This document shows, in pieces, positions 45,985 through 58,490 of a stretch of DNA of 64,000 bases. Under the pieces are notes generated by a model. That model made no database searches. It saw only the letters and a list, made by a program, of their open reading frames with translations, and was not told the DNA's origin. Position 1 is the stretch's first letter, and each line of letters starts with the position of its first letter. Position numbers and translations under genes: made by a program. Source of the DNA: Antedon mediterranea. Lineage: Eukaryota; Echinodermata; Crinoidea; Comatulida; Antedonidae. The DNA is taken from contig NC_092670.1 of assembly GCF_964355755.1 (NCBI RefSeq), positions 11,035,201-11,099,200 of the forward strand, given 5' to 3'.

Positions 45985-47629
45985 CTGAAAGTGTCAGAAA
46001 AAATAATAAATATTATTTAAAAAAAATGTTAATGTCTGGTTGTATATATAATTATAATATTATATGATGACATAAAAGTAAGGCAAATGGAAGCTGTATT
46101 TTATTAATTAAATTACAGTATTTATTTACTATTATTATTTATATAATCTAGGCCTACTACTAGTAGGCCTACTAGCAGCCTGCTAGGCATCTATTCAGCC
46201 TAATAAATCAAATAATAAATGAAAAATAAAATAATAATATTAATACTGATTGAAAAAAAGTATTTTTTTTGCGGGGATCAGATCACCAGGCTAGGCCGGC
46301 CAGGACCAATGATACTCGTAATCAGTACAACTTAACGACTATCGGATCAGCATCAACACAGTACAACACACGTCTCGCTATCGCCTATACTGACACACGT
46401 GTCTCGCGTTGCCGAAACCACGCTCACAGCTAGAAAATGTACCTACCTTTCGAGGCCTGAGAATACACCAACAAATTTTGACCAGGATAGAAATATATCA
46501 TACTCGATTAAACTAATATTATTCTTGATAAAACAATTGATTATAATCTTTTTAATTTGTTGGGATGCACCTCCGACTATTCAGAAAATGGACAACAAAA
46601 CAGTAGTCAAATCGTACCACATTTATAAATTTCACGAGTCCCGATTTCAGTCGCCGAATGTATTGTATTAGCTTCGGTTTCTTTGAAGGAAACCGATTGG
46701 TTATTCAATAATACTTATTAGGAAATGCTTTTACCATAATAGGTAATGTTGGGCGGTACTTAAATATTCATGAGAGCTTAAAATAAAACAGCACTTATTT
46801 GCTAGGCGACGAAAAATCGTGGTTTCAGTTTTCAACGATAGGTGGCGCTTCAAAATCGTCAATGCGGAAGTAAGTCGATTTTACACGATTTAACGGTCAA
46901 AACGCGAAGTGGCTTTCCCACTGTGTTTAAGTCAAATTTAAACAAACTTAATTTGTGTTTTGTATTTAACATTAGGGGTGAGGGATGGGGAAGAGGATGG
47001 GTGCAAAGAGGAACAATTTTTAAATATATTAAATATATTCTTTATCCATTTAGTAACGAAATATTAATTGTTTTCATGTTTTACAAATAATATATCACTA
47101 AACACAGTAAAACATTGCTATGTAATACTTTGTTGAAACTATCACCGTCCTAGTCGATATCGCATTTAGGTATTGATAATAATAATAATATGGCTTTTGA
47201 ATATATAATTACTGTCTGTAGAATAACATTTATTTTATATGGGTTGTATTATTGCTAAGCTATCACCAAATCGCGTTATAACATTATTTCTCAGGGTTTT
47301 TTGCCCCATTGATCAATACCAAACGCGTATCGGTATTATAGTTTTTAATGAATCATTACATTAATAAAAATACTCAATTAAATTAATCGTGTCAGTCCAA
47401 TTCCGACTTATGTTTCGATCACATAGTTCTGTGTCTACACTGTCCCAACTAGTTTAACAAAAAAAGTGTGATGTGCCCAAATATGGTAGTGATATGCCCG
47501 ATTATCGTAGTGATATGACATCGTCATGTCTATATAATATGGGCACATCATATTTAGTTTGATAGTATATATAGACAGAGCTTAAGGATTATATTTAAAA
47601 AATGTTTTCTTACATTTTGAACGGAAGTA

Positions 47630-47890
47630 TTTATTTGTTTATAAGCCCAATTTTCCAGTCTTAATTTTACATTTTGAAAAAAAGTATTTATTTGTTTATA
47701 AGCCCAATTTTCCAGTCTTAATTTTACATTTTGAAAAAAAAGTATTTTATTTGTTGATAAGCCCAATTGTGCAGTCTTATTTTACATTTGAACGAAAGTA
47801 TTTATTTGTTAATAAGCCCAATTTTGCAGTCTTATTTTACCTTTTAAACGAAAGTATTTATTTGTTGATAAGCCGAATTTTCCAGTTTAA
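47630..47890 (+). repeat. Tandem repeat of about 60 bp, left block
   Basis: The unit GTATTTATTTGTT(T/G)ATAAGCC + CAATTTTCCAGTCTTA + TTTTACATTTTGAA occurs about five times. The same unit and the DNA that follows it (ACCCCTTCCACAGTGC, CATGATATTGACCG) recur at 54,730-54,870. The BEL/Pao element landed in one such unit. Confidence 0.85.
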
Positions 47891-48086
47891 TAATAATGAC
47901 CCCTTCCACAGTGCTTATACCATATACATTTTACATGATATTGACCGTGGGTTCTTTACGCCTCTGATGCATTTGTTTTTATTGTACCTTTTTAATAAAT
48001 TATTATATGTTTAGGCCTAATCACACCCAATTTAATGAAACGGTCAGATTCCGATTTCAATTGAACGAAAGTAGTACTGTATTTAT

Positions 48087-48464
48087 TGTAAAGTTCATAA
48101 GATACATAGCGCTAGATAATTATTTTAGATTAGCCCTCTAGCGATAACCTTCGACATGATCGGAGGATGATGGCAAAAAACCATGTGTTAAAGATGGTTT
48201 CGTAGTTCTATAGGGGAACTAAACATCCAAGTGTAGTTTAAAGTATAGTTTCATAGGGAAACTAGATAGATACTTTAAGATAATATTGTTAATAGATAAA
48301 GGAAGATTTCAAGTGTACTAGGAAGGTTCAGAAGTTTCGAAACCTCTCAATCCTCGACCATACTCAAATTAAAGAAAGAGAAAAGAATAAAGATACTTTG
48401 ACAGATTTTACTGAGCATCGTGATTGTTGTTATCTGCCTGACTTATCCTGTACACCTGTTAACA
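48087..48464 (+). repeat. 5' LTR of the BEL/Pao element
   Basis: 378 bp, TG..CA ends. Compared with the 3' LTR by eye I see one substitution (GATCGG against GATCAG) and a 9-bp length difference near the start, so the insertion is young. Confidence 0.95.
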
Positions 48465-48479
48465 TTTCGAAACTTGACA

Positions 48480-51400
48480 ATGTCAAGCACACAGAGTTCG
48501 ACTAGAAGTAGCCAATTAGAGATATCAGCAGCAGAATCAAGAGCTGAATTGGCGGTTGCTAAGGCGAGAGCTCAATATAATAAGAAAACCTTACAGAAAA
48601 GATTAGAACTTGAACAAATAGAAGAAGAGGGTAAATTAGCCGTAGCACAAGCCGGCTCAGATGCCTTGGACAAAGAGCTAGAACGATTGTCCATTACGGC
48701 TGACGATACACCTCAGGTACCAAATACTGATGCGGTCGATAAGGTTAGTCAATACCTTGACTCATTAGACAAAAACGAAGCGGTACAGCCTGTCTTAGAA
48801 CCAGTACCACCTACACTATCACCTAATGCAACATCATGGTTTCCAAGGGCAAACCCAACTACAGATCAGACCACAGTTACACCTAAACCTGAAATAAGCT
48901 CTGCACCTTACCTGATTACACCTACTCCAGCCGTTGAACAGACCAATAATATACTACTACAGAATTTGATTAAAAAACAGGGAGAAGTACTGTCCCAATG
49001 GTTGATACAAACAAGTCTACCTAAAAGGGGACTTACAAAATTCGACGGCAACCCAATAGATTATGGACGATTTAAGAGAGCCTTTAAGCACGAGGTGGAA
49101 GGCCAGGCAAGGTTCGCAGCGAGAGAGACAAACTGTACTACTTAGAACAATATACAACTGGTGAGGTGAATAATCTGGTCAAGAGCTATTTAGCTATGGA
49201 TCCTGGAGAAGGCATTAGACAAGCGAAGCAGGCGCTAATAGATAAATACGGTAATCCATTCAGATTGGCGGATGCCTATATTACATCATTAAAGGACTTT
49301 CCTGATATAAAGGCAGAGGATAAAGATTCTTTGTCCAGATACTCATTACTACTTATCGAATGTAAGAACTCCATGTCCAGTCTCGATCATTTACAAGAAT
49401 TAAATCATACAAGTAGCATACAGACCCTCACGTTGAAACTGCCTTACCGCATGGGAGACAAATGGAGGACCAAAGCAGACCTTATTCAAGAAACTAGAAG
49501 GGTACAATTTGACGACTTTGTACTATTCGTAGAAAAACAGTCCAGGATTCTTAGTAATCCTACGTTTGGGAACATCAAAGACGAAAAGGTATCTCAGCGC
49601 AAACCACCACATAGACCAAAGGGAGCTTATGCTGCAGCCGAAGTGCAAAGAGACTGTCTTTACTGCAGTAAAGGCGCACACAGAATAGAAGAGTGCAGGA
49701 AATTCGACAACCTGCAAAGACCAGAGAAACTAACCTACATTAAAGAACACAGATTATGCTACGGCTGCTTAACTACTGGTCACTTGGCTAAACATTGCAA
49801 CAGTCGCCACACGTGCACCAAATGTAAGAGGAGGCACCCAAACACGCTCCACCAAGACCCAGTTGTTAACACTAAAACGACAAACAAGAATAAAGGTAAG
49901 CAGCCTAACCAACTGCAAGCTGCGTGTGCCAAGATAAATCAAGGAGAATGTGCCTTGGCAGTGATCCCAGTTCGCGTAAGCGTTGGATGATCACACCAAG
50001 TAGAAACATACGCCTTTCTAGATCCAGGGAGCACCATTTCGTTTTGCTCAGAGGCACTCGTAAAACAACTTGGCGTTGGTGGAAGGAATGAATGTATCAC
50101 CATTGACACGATGGGGTCTACGTACCGATTAACAACAAAGGCGGTAAAGGGACTAAAGGTAACTTCCCTAGACAACAGAAATATGGAAACTGTTATACAC
50201 ACTGCATATACTAAGAGCAACTTACCTATTCAGAAGGCACACTTTCCTAAACAATCGGACATTGACAAGTGGCCACATTTACAAGGCGTAAAAATACCCC
50301 AGATAGATAAGGGTAAAGAAGTGGGTCTACTGATGGGCATGGGTGTAGCAAGTGCTTATACACCTCTGGAAGTAAAAACAGGACCTATCGACGCTCCCCA
50401 TGCAACCAGAACTAACCTGGGGTGGATCGTTTGGAACTTGATTGGTAACCACGAAAGTAGTCACCCATACCCAGCAAACTTCGTTGGAAGAAATGTAGAA
50501 AAGTCTACTTACGACACGTTGGAGAAGTTAGTAAAAAGGAGCACCGAGATTGACTTCCCAGAAAGTGGTTTGGATCTTACACAAAACCATTCTGTTGAAG
50601 ATAAATTATTCCTCAGGAAAGTAAACGAAAGCATAGTGAAGGGACCCGACAATCACTTTACAATTAGCCTTCCTTTTAGACGCAATGAAGTGGTCATGCC
50701 TGACAACAGACTACAAGCAGTCAAACGACTAGAGTCATTATGTCGTCGTCTGAAGGCAGATAAACCATACGCAATGGAATACACCAACTACATGGATGAA
50801 TTGTTAACCAAGGGATATGCAGAGAGAGTACCACCTGACGAAATTATACAAGATGGACACAAATGGTATATCCCTCACCAGGCGTTTACAATCCCCAGAA
50901 ACCTGGGAAATTAAGAGTGGTTTTCGACTGTGGAGCAAGATATCAGGGAGTAGCTCTTAATGATGTTTTGTTACCCGGACCAAACCTGACTAGCAACCTA
51001 TTGGGGGTGCTACTCCGTTTCAGGGAAGAAGAAGTTGCCATAATTGCTGATGTGGAAAAGATGTTCCACCAAGTCAAAGTACCGGAAAGTGATAGAAACT
51101 TCCTCAGATTTCTATGGTTCCCAAATGGAAACATTTATGCTACTCCCGTAGAATATAGAATGACCGTGCACCTATTCGGATCAACCTAGTCACCCTCATG
51201 TGCAAATAAGGCACTACAACAGACAGCAGCCGACTGTTCTATTTCAGAAATCCAAGAAAACACCAAGAAAACATTGTTACGTAACTTCTACGTAGATGAT
51301 CTGTTAAAGAGTGTGGAGAATCCGGAGACATGAGTGGAACTTATTAAGCAGCTGAGAATACTATGCCAAGATGGAGGATTTCGTTTGACAAAATGGACCA

Positions 51401-53841
51401 GCAATTCAAAGAAAGTAATAAACACTATACCAGAATCTGAACGGTCAAAGGAACTTCAGTCAATTAATCTACATGAAGAAACCATACCATGTGAAAGAGC
51501 ATTAGGCATTAAATGGCATCCAGAAGAAGAATATTTATATTTCGAAGCTTCAACCAGAGAGCAAGCTGTCACAAGGAGAGGAATCTTATCTACAATAAGT
51601 TCTGTTTTTGACCCAATGGGCTTAATAGCACCAGTTATCCTACCGGCGAAGATATTACTTCAAGAAGTAATGCGAGATAACAAAGGCTGGGATGAACCCA
51701 TTGACGGGGAAATAAAACAACGCTGGCAGACCTGGTTGGAAGAATCAAAACTTATTTCTAACATCAAGATACCAAGATGCGTTAACTTGAATTGTGCAAA
51801 GAGACTATGTCAACTCCATATGTTCGCAGACGCTAGTGAAATGGGCTACGGAATAGTCGCCTACGTACGATGTGTGGTAGATGGAGCCATTACCTGCAAC
51901 AATCTGTATAGCCGTTCAAGAGTTTCACCACTCAAGCGAATGACAATACCACGACTTGAGCTTACAGCAGCGACATTGGCGGTAAAGAGTGCAAGCTTAA
52001 TCCAATCTGAAATAGATTACAACTTTGACGATATCCTTTTCTGGACTGATAGCATGTTGGTGATCAACTATATTAACAATGTGAGTACAAGATTCAGTAC
52101 CTTTGTTGCTAATCGACTAAATGTCATACAAGAAGGATCTACTACGAGTCAATGGAGACATGTTGGTACTAAAGATAACCCTGCTGACATCGCCTCAAGA
52201 GGACTGAAACTAGGAAAAATCGAAAATGAGAAAATGTGGTTACGAGGGCCGGAATTCCTCTGGCAGGAAACAAACCAGTGGCCTCAACAAATTCAAGGTA
52301 GCCATAATTTGAAGATAGATGATCCTGAAGTCAAGAAGGTTGCATGTCCAGTCTTGCCTTATGCTGATACATTACAAACCTTGGCGAAACACTATTCATC
52401 TTGGAGTCGCCTACGTAGAGCCACCGCCTGGATGATAAAGTTAAAACAGGTTCTTCGCAAGAAGGATGTAGACAGAAAATATCTGACGGTATCCGAACTA
52501 AAAGCAGCTGAAGTGTCTCTCGTAAGAAATGTTCAAAGAAGGAGTTATATAGAAGAGATTAAATCATTGGAAGCTGGTAATCAAATCAAGAAATCAAGTC
52601 CATTAGTAAAACTTGATCCATTTTTGGAAAATGGCGTCCTAAAGGTAGGAGGTCGCTTGAGAAGAGCAGAGTTGGGTTCGTCTAAACACCAAATGATCCT
52701 GCCTAAGAACTCTCATGTTTCCCAGTTAATAATACGAGAGATGCACAGAAATCTTGGCCATTGTGGCAGAAACCAAATCATAACGCACCTGAGGAAAAAA
52801 TACTGGGTACCTCAAGTCGTCTCTGCTACCAGGAAATTAATCAGCAAATGCGTACTATGTAGAAGGTACCACAGAAGAGCGGAAAACCAGAAAATGGCCG
52901 ACCTGCCGAGTTGTAGAGTAACTGTTGGTGAAAACCCATTCTCACATACTGGAATGGATTACTTTGGACCCTTCGATATAAAAAGAGGAAGAACTATACA
53001 TAAGAGATATGGAGTAATATTTACCTGTTTGAAAACTAGAGCAATTCACTTGGAAGTATCTGACTCATTGACGACCACTAGTTGCCTCAATGCTCTTCGA
53101 CGTTTTACCGCAAGGAGAGCCCCAATACGCATGATAATGTCAGACAATGGAACAAACCTCATTGGTGCCAAGAATGAGCTAAAAAAGGCAATTAAGGAGC
53201 TCAACCCAAGGGAAATCCAAAGTAATATGCTTCGACAAAATATAGACTGGAAATTTAATCCGCCTTCCGCTTCACACTACGGTGGCACATGGGAGAGAAT
53301 GATTCGTTCTGTTCGGAAGGTCTTATATAGTGTTCTGAAGGAGCAACCAATGGAGCTAGATGACGAAGGACTTCCAACAGTATTTTGTGAAGTTGAAGGA
53401 ATTGTCAATAGCAGACCGTTGACGATTATATCAGACAGTCCATTAGATAAAGATCCGTTAACACCTAACCACTTTCTTCTTGTGGGAAACAAGCAAACAT
53501 CAATGGAACCAGGCGTGTTCGAAAGAAAGGAACTAGTAAAGGGATGGAGACAAATTCAGTATTTAACAAATCTCTTCTGGAGACGTTGGTCCAAGGAATA
53601 TTTGGTAACACTTCAGGAACGACAGAGATGGTTTCACCAGAGAAAAAATGTGAATGTAGGAGAAATTGTGTTGATATGCGACAACAACTCACCAAGAGGA
53701 CAATGGCCAATGGGCAGAGTGGTGGAGGTATACCCTGATGAGAAAGGTTATGTTAGAGCAGTGAAGCTCAAGACAAGCACATCTGAACTGAAGAGACCAA
53801 TTACTAAGTTGGTGGTGTTGTTAGAAGCAGATTCTCCATAA
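48480..53841 (+). pseudogene. Broken gag-pol of the BEL/Pao element
   Basis: Gag starts at the ATG at 48,480 with a charged, probably coiled-coil region. Two CX2CX4HX4C knuckles lie at about 49,650-49,800. The protease motif DPGS is at about 50,021. RT follows with ADVEKMF at about 51,045 and YVDD at 51,289-51,300, then an RNase H-like region (FADAS at about 51,823, TDSM at about 52,047). Integrase has an HHCC-type zinc region at about 52,740-52,870 and catalytic residues in MDYFG, SDNG and TWERM. Breaks: a frame change at about 49,090-49,140, TGA at 49,988, a frame change near 50,870, TAG at 51,187 and TGA at 51,331. The RT to integrase part from 51,334 is a single open frame of 835 codons. 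Confidence 0.93.
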
Positions 53842-53989
53842 TTATTTATGTCATAATATAGCTAACAAGTAAATCTTACGCTATTTAGTTAACGATACAA
53901 ATTTTTAAACGAGACTAATTATTAAGATTACTAATTGTTTTTGCAGTTTGCTAATGCTCATTTTATGTTATTCGCATTAGGAGGGCCGG

Positions 53990-54376
53990 TGTAAAGTTCA
54001 TAAGATACATATAGATGAGGGCGCTAGATAATTATTTTAGATTAGCCCTCTAGCGATAACCTTCGACATGATCAGAGGATGATGGCAAAAAACCATGTGT
54101 TAAAGATGGTTTCGTAGTTCTATAGGGGAACTAAACATCCAAGTGTAGTTTAAAGTATAGTTTCATAGGGAAACTAGATAGATACTTTAAGATAATATTG
54201 TTAATAGATAAAGGAAGATTTCAAGTGTACTAGGAAGGTTCAGAAGTTTCGAAACCTCTCAATCCTCGACCATACTCAAATTAAAGAAAGAGAAAAGAAT
54301 AAAGATACTTTGACAGATTTTACTGAGCATCGTGATTGTTGTTATCTGCCTGACTTATCCTGTACACCTGTTAACA
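53990..54376 (+). repeat. 3' LTR of the BEL/Pao element
   Basis: 387 bp, nearly identical to the 5' LTR. Confidence 0.95.
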
Positions 54377-54729
54377 TTTATTATTCATTGATAAGCCAAG
54401 GGTTCCATGGCGTTAGCCGATATCTTGAGCATTTGACTCTTGTGTCAACCTGTAACACAAATCATTCTTCAAAATCTAAAGAAAGAACCTTACACGTCTT
54501 TTTTGTGAGTGATACACTATGGATATGCCCACGGAAATAATATGTGGACATTACAAACAATCATAGGCCTACAGTAACAAACATAACATGGCTAATAAGC
54601 ATAACATTCAGACTTGCTTGTTTTCTAGTGGATTTTTATTTACTTTAGCATGTAGAATAAATCTAGTAACAGTGGCTATATTAATAATTATACTGATTAT
54701 CCTTGATGTTATCGCGTCTAATAATAAAA

Positions 54730-55060
54730 TATTTTGTTGTTGATAAGCCCAATTTTTCAGCCTTGATTTTACATTTTGAACGAAAGTATTTATTTGTTGA
54801 TAAGCCCAATTTTGCAGTCTTAATAATGACCCTTCCACAGTGCATTTTACATGATATTGACCGAGGGTTTTTACGCCTCTATAGCCACTGATCAATACCA
54901 TAATTAATGTACTTTTTTAAATGAATATTGAAATGTTTCAACATACCCAATTCAAAAAAACGGTCCGTTTTCGAGTTCAATCTTTTGATTAGAGAGGTTG
55001 GAGTTTCATTTTGAACGAAAGTATTTATTTGATTGATAAGCCAAATTTCTAGTCCTAATG
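54730..55060 (+). repeat. Tandem repeat of about 60 bp, right block
   Basis: Copies of the GATAAGCCCAATTTT / TGAACGAAAGTATTTATTTG unit, collinear with 47,750-48,080 on the other side of the retrotransposon. The last unit, about 55,010-55,050, is separate. Confidence 0.8.
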
Positions 55061-55096
55061 ATTTGAGATTCAACGGGTTTTGCTTTCAATTGTATA

Positions 55097-55102
55097 ATAA
55101 TA

Positions 55103-55181
<79 letters not shown>
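55097..55181. repeat. Long (TA)n microsatellite
   Basis: About 40 TA units; the frame read through it is meaningless. Confidence 0.95.
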
Positions 55182-55187
<6 letters not shown>

Positions 55188-55249
55188 GTATAATTATGAA
55201 TTCACCAAAACTTTCATATGGCGCGCCAAGCTGTCATTTATTCAAGCAA

Positions 55250-55455
55250 TAGAGATATCTTAGTTTTTAATAGAGATATCTTAGTTTTAAATAGAGATAT
55301 CTTAGTTTTAAATAGAGATATCTCTATTAATAGAGATATCTCTATTAATAGAGATATCTCTATTAACAGAGATATCTCTATTTAAAACTAAGATATCTCT
55401 ATTAAAAACTAAGATATCTCTATTAAAAACTAAGATATCTTAGTTTTAAATAGAG
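55250..55455. repeat. Clustered GATATC palindromes
   Basis: About ten copies of AGAGATATC(T/C)(T/C)-type units. TAGAGATATCTTAGTTTTAA is in direct orientation on the left, symmetric TAGAGATATCTCTATTAA in the middle, and the inverse AAAACTAAGATATCTCTA on the right. The whole block is one large palindrome. Confidence 0.9.
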
Positions 55456-56117
55456 ACATTACTGTCATAAATGTTGAAACCACTTATAAAACCTTTTTTT
55501 TAAAGAAAATATAATTGTGTTAGGAGAAGGCTAATTAACAAATAGATAATGTACAAACCTTTTTCTGGATTAATTAATGGAGCAGGCGTTCTGCTGCTGC
55601 TACCTAGACTGATTGTTCACCTTCTGACGATAATTGATTGGACTCCCCACGGCATCTGATAACCAACAAAAAATTTACGAGGACTGTTTCAATGATTTAA
55701 TATCTGACGGCGTATTATTATAACATTGGCCTAGATTGACAGTCAAAGAAAGTCACTGTAAATACCTCCCTCTTTATGTTGACAGAGCCAAAATAAAGTT
55801 TTGACCATTATCGAATGATTATTTGACAGTGACTTATTATAATACCGGCCTGGTTGACAGCAAAAACGAAGTTATTATTTATTGATCAAGATTTTACAGG
55901 TTTCTGTCTACATCTCAATAATACTGTATTATCAGCAAAGGCTTTCATATAGACTCTCTTCTCCCAGACGTTTTTTGGGTCCAGCAGCTACCTATAAATT
56001 ATAGTCGAGTTTCCAAATTCACAAAACTGTCAGCCTTAGATACTAAAGCTACCGCTATGAAACAGCTTATTAATGAATGTGTCCTCCTGGGACATAGCTG
56101 GCTAGAGCCGCGGCGCG
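55456..56117. other. No gene seen
   Basis: Ordinary mixed sequence between the palindrome block and the resumed Helitron 5' part. GACAGTGACTTATTATAATACCGG-like words repeat loosely an earlier stretch near 55,715. No exon or element ends recognised. Confidence 0.3.
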
Positions 56118-56646
56118 AAAAAAATTGATCGAATTTCTGTTATGAGTATACAGTACTTGCCTTTACGACGCCCGAGGGAATAGACACTTGTGGAACAGAG
56201 ATTGGAATGTTCCATTCATCGCAAATCAATACATTTGTATAAACGTATATTAAATCTATCAAAATAGTATTTTTAAAGAAAAGCGGCCTGTCTTCAACAT
56301 TATGATGCTGTACTCGAGCTGTTCAACCGGTTTTCAGCCATTAAAAACAATTATCGTAGGAGGAGATAGGAAAATGCGAAGCATCCTCGTATTATTGTCT
56401 GTGGGTATTTTTTAATACGGACATCCATTAGACAGTGTATACCACGATCGGGAAACACCCCTATTTGGGGAAAATCGTTGAACCTAAATTCGTTTTAATC
56501 GTCAATAACAAACTATCGAACTCAATTTAATTAGTAATTAAAATCAGTACCGAAAGTACGAACCAACTTTATATACCATCGAGTAAACATTCTAGAAATA
56601 ACGCGCGATTTACCGAATTTTGCCCTTACGTAAATTTATATATAGA

Positions 56647-56702
56647 TTGATCGAATCATCATTGATGACACACGGCAGAAGAAAGACAATTAAAGTTAGC
56701 AT
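56647..56702 (-). pseudogene. Locus D exon 1, first piece (start codon and signal peptide)
   Basis: TTGATCGAATCATC through GTTAGCAT aligns with 26,741-26,805, keeping the ATG (56,700-56,702, minus) and most of the hydrophobic leader. It is 9 bp shorter, in frame. It ends at the Helitron 5' terminus (56,646). Confidence 0.88.
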
Positions 56703-57044
56703 TTCGACGTTTTTTGAATTATGTATTGGCGAATGAAACTGTTATTGTGCCAATACAATCTACAATTCATCTTAAAATACTCGATGATACTGTATGAGTT
56801 ACTTAATGTGGTACGAACTATATTTTTTCTTATGAAGTTACATATTCCATTATCCAATCACTTTACATACAACCCAGTGTGCACCAATCAAAATGGTGAT
56901 ATTAAGATATGATTTACATAAACGAAGTTAAACATGAGGATATGCATGATCTGTTGTTTTAGACGCATTTATTTTGTATTTTTATAAATTGAGCAATATT
57001 AGGCTTCACGTATCTTGATAGGCTCAGTAAGTAATAACAGTAAT
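56703..57044 (-). promoter_or_regulatory. Upstream region of locus D
   Basis: Collinear with 26,806-27,020 upstream of locus C, including GTGTGCACCAATCAAAATGG. It is a preserved but now useless promoter region. Confidence 0.4.
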
Positions 57045-58310
57045 ATCCTTAAAAGGCTGACCGGTTAATATGATAAATAAAGTTTGATTTTCTTTCATTG
57101 TTCTTTCAATGCGTGCACTAGCGACTCTACGTAACAAAATTTCCTTTTAATAATTGTGTTTTCCCCCGCATGCGTGAAATCAAACCTGCTGGTCCTAACT
57201 AGCTGGTTTATCCTGAAATATTTCAAAGTAAGTTGAAATCGTCTTTTTACTGATTTCTCAATTTACTATTATTAATTTCAGTAGCCTGGATATTAAAAAC
57301 AAGTCTGCAGTCAATACAGAATTTAATAAATGTCACCACTGCAATGAATAAGTTGTTAGTATTCCAATATTGAATCACCTCGATTCTTTTAATCTTCTTT
57401 TTTTCTTTCTAAGAAATTTCATATATATGTATATTTCTATTACAGACTGCATATATAATATATATGATGAAGATGTTTAATAAAATTAACCAATAAATTA
57501 TTATTGTCCTATATTTAATTACTACTTTCAATATTTGTTTATGACTGTTTATACAATACAAAACAGCTACAATTACGATTCTCGAGCAACAATATCTAAC
57601 ATTGCTTTCAAGAATCATAATGGTATCACAATTTTCAAAATTGAAGGGAAAATCTTATAAAACTAGAGTTGAGCTTGTCACATAGTTAAGTTATCCACGC
57701 GCACAACAACAACAAACAACAGCAACAATCATGTTAACGTGTGTGCACGTTTGTGTTTGTGGATAACCTAAGCGACAGATTCAACTCAAGTTAGCGTTAA
57801 GTAATGGAATGCAACGCAAGAACGTAAGCGCAATACAAGTAGTTGACCAATAACAAGAGATAGTTCGAATAATCCATTGCTTGCGTTGCATTATACATTT
57901 TCGTAGTTTGTATGTATTTCTGTAGTATTTATATCCATTTGACAATAATTTTATTTCACCACTGCAATCAATAAGTTGTTCAATATTCTAATATTCGACT
58001 CTTTAAAATCTCTTTTAGATCATAAGACATAAGAAAACTTGATTTCCAAGACATTTCATATTATGTATATTTCTAATACAGACTGCATATTTATAATATG
58101 ATGAAGATGTTTAATAAATTAAACAAATACATTATTGTCCTTATATCAAATTACTTTTTCAATCTCTTTTGATGATTGTTTACAGAACACTAATATATTT
58201 AAACAGCTACAACGATTCTCAAGCAACAATATTTAACATTTCTTTCAAGTCAAGAATCATAATGGTATCACACTTTTCAAAATGTGAGGGTAAATCATTA
58301 GGACGCAAAT
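57045..58310 (+). repeat. Upstream-type repeat block
   Basis: Matches 27,380-28,220 and parts of 18,080-18,870. It includes a decayed copy of the 71-nt exon-like segment, ending TTCAA|AGTAAG at about 57,226, and two copies of the CAAGCAACAATAT / TCAAGAATCATAATGGTATC block (57,590 and 58,220). Confidence 0.6.
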
Positions 58311-58490
58311 CCCATTAGGACGTAAGCGCAACGCAAGTAATTTGACCAATCAATTTAAACAAAACAAGAAAGAAACCCACATCGGCAGAGGCTGGAGTAT
58401 TTTGGAAAATGAATAGTCCGGGCCTCAAGTTTGCGTATTTTGGACAATTCGCGTATTTTGGAAAATGAATAGCGCCCTCAAGTTGATATA

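Larger units (their letters stand above)
43657..46923. mobile_element. 3.3-kb CAGTG-ended DNA transposon
   Basis: It starts CAGTGGGACAGCCA and ends in the complement of CAGTGGGAAAGCCA. TGTT at 43,653-43,656 and 46,924-46,927 is the likely 4-bp duplication. Related Helitron copies at 23,660 and 60,020 give the uninterrupted sequence. CAGTG ends occur in hAT elements, but those make 8-bp duplications, so the superfamily is left open. It contains a Mutator-like element and the 20-bp palindrome CATGGAGGTATACCTCCATG at about 45,687. Confidence 0.75.
48087..54376 (+). mobile_element. BEL/Pao LTR retrotransposon
   Basis: LTRs 48,087-48,464 and 53,990-54,376 begin TGTAAAG and end TTAACA. TTTAT is duplicated at 48,082-48,086 and 54,377-54,381. 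A purine-rich tract (AGGAGGGCCGG) precedes the 3' LTR. Between the LTRs is one broken gag-pol in the BEL order: gag, zinc knuckles, protease, RT, RNase H, integrase. Only about 150 bp lie between pol and the 3' LTR, so no env. The target is a unit of the 60-bp tandem repeat. Confidence 0.97.
43425..56646 (-). mobile_element. Helitron inserted in locus D exon 1, itself split by later insertions
   Basis: The 3' end (hairpin and CTAG, 43,425-43,428) and 5' end (minus-strand TCTATATATAAATT, ending at 56,646) flank a host A^T. In the intact exon of locus C these flanks are adjacent (TATGTA | TTGATCG at 26,740/26,741). Helitron sequence survives at 43,425-43,656, 46,924-47,157 and about 56,118-56,646. 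The rest is replaced by a CAGTG-ended element and by a 9-kb block with the BEL/Pao element. Confidence 0.88.

Noticed and set aside
49523-53710. Several minus-strand frames across the retrotransposon
   Set aside because: Antisense shadows of gag-pol, which is clearly coding on the plus strand.
55033-55263. 76-codon frame with a long IYIY run
   Set aside because: Translation of the (TA)n microsatellite.
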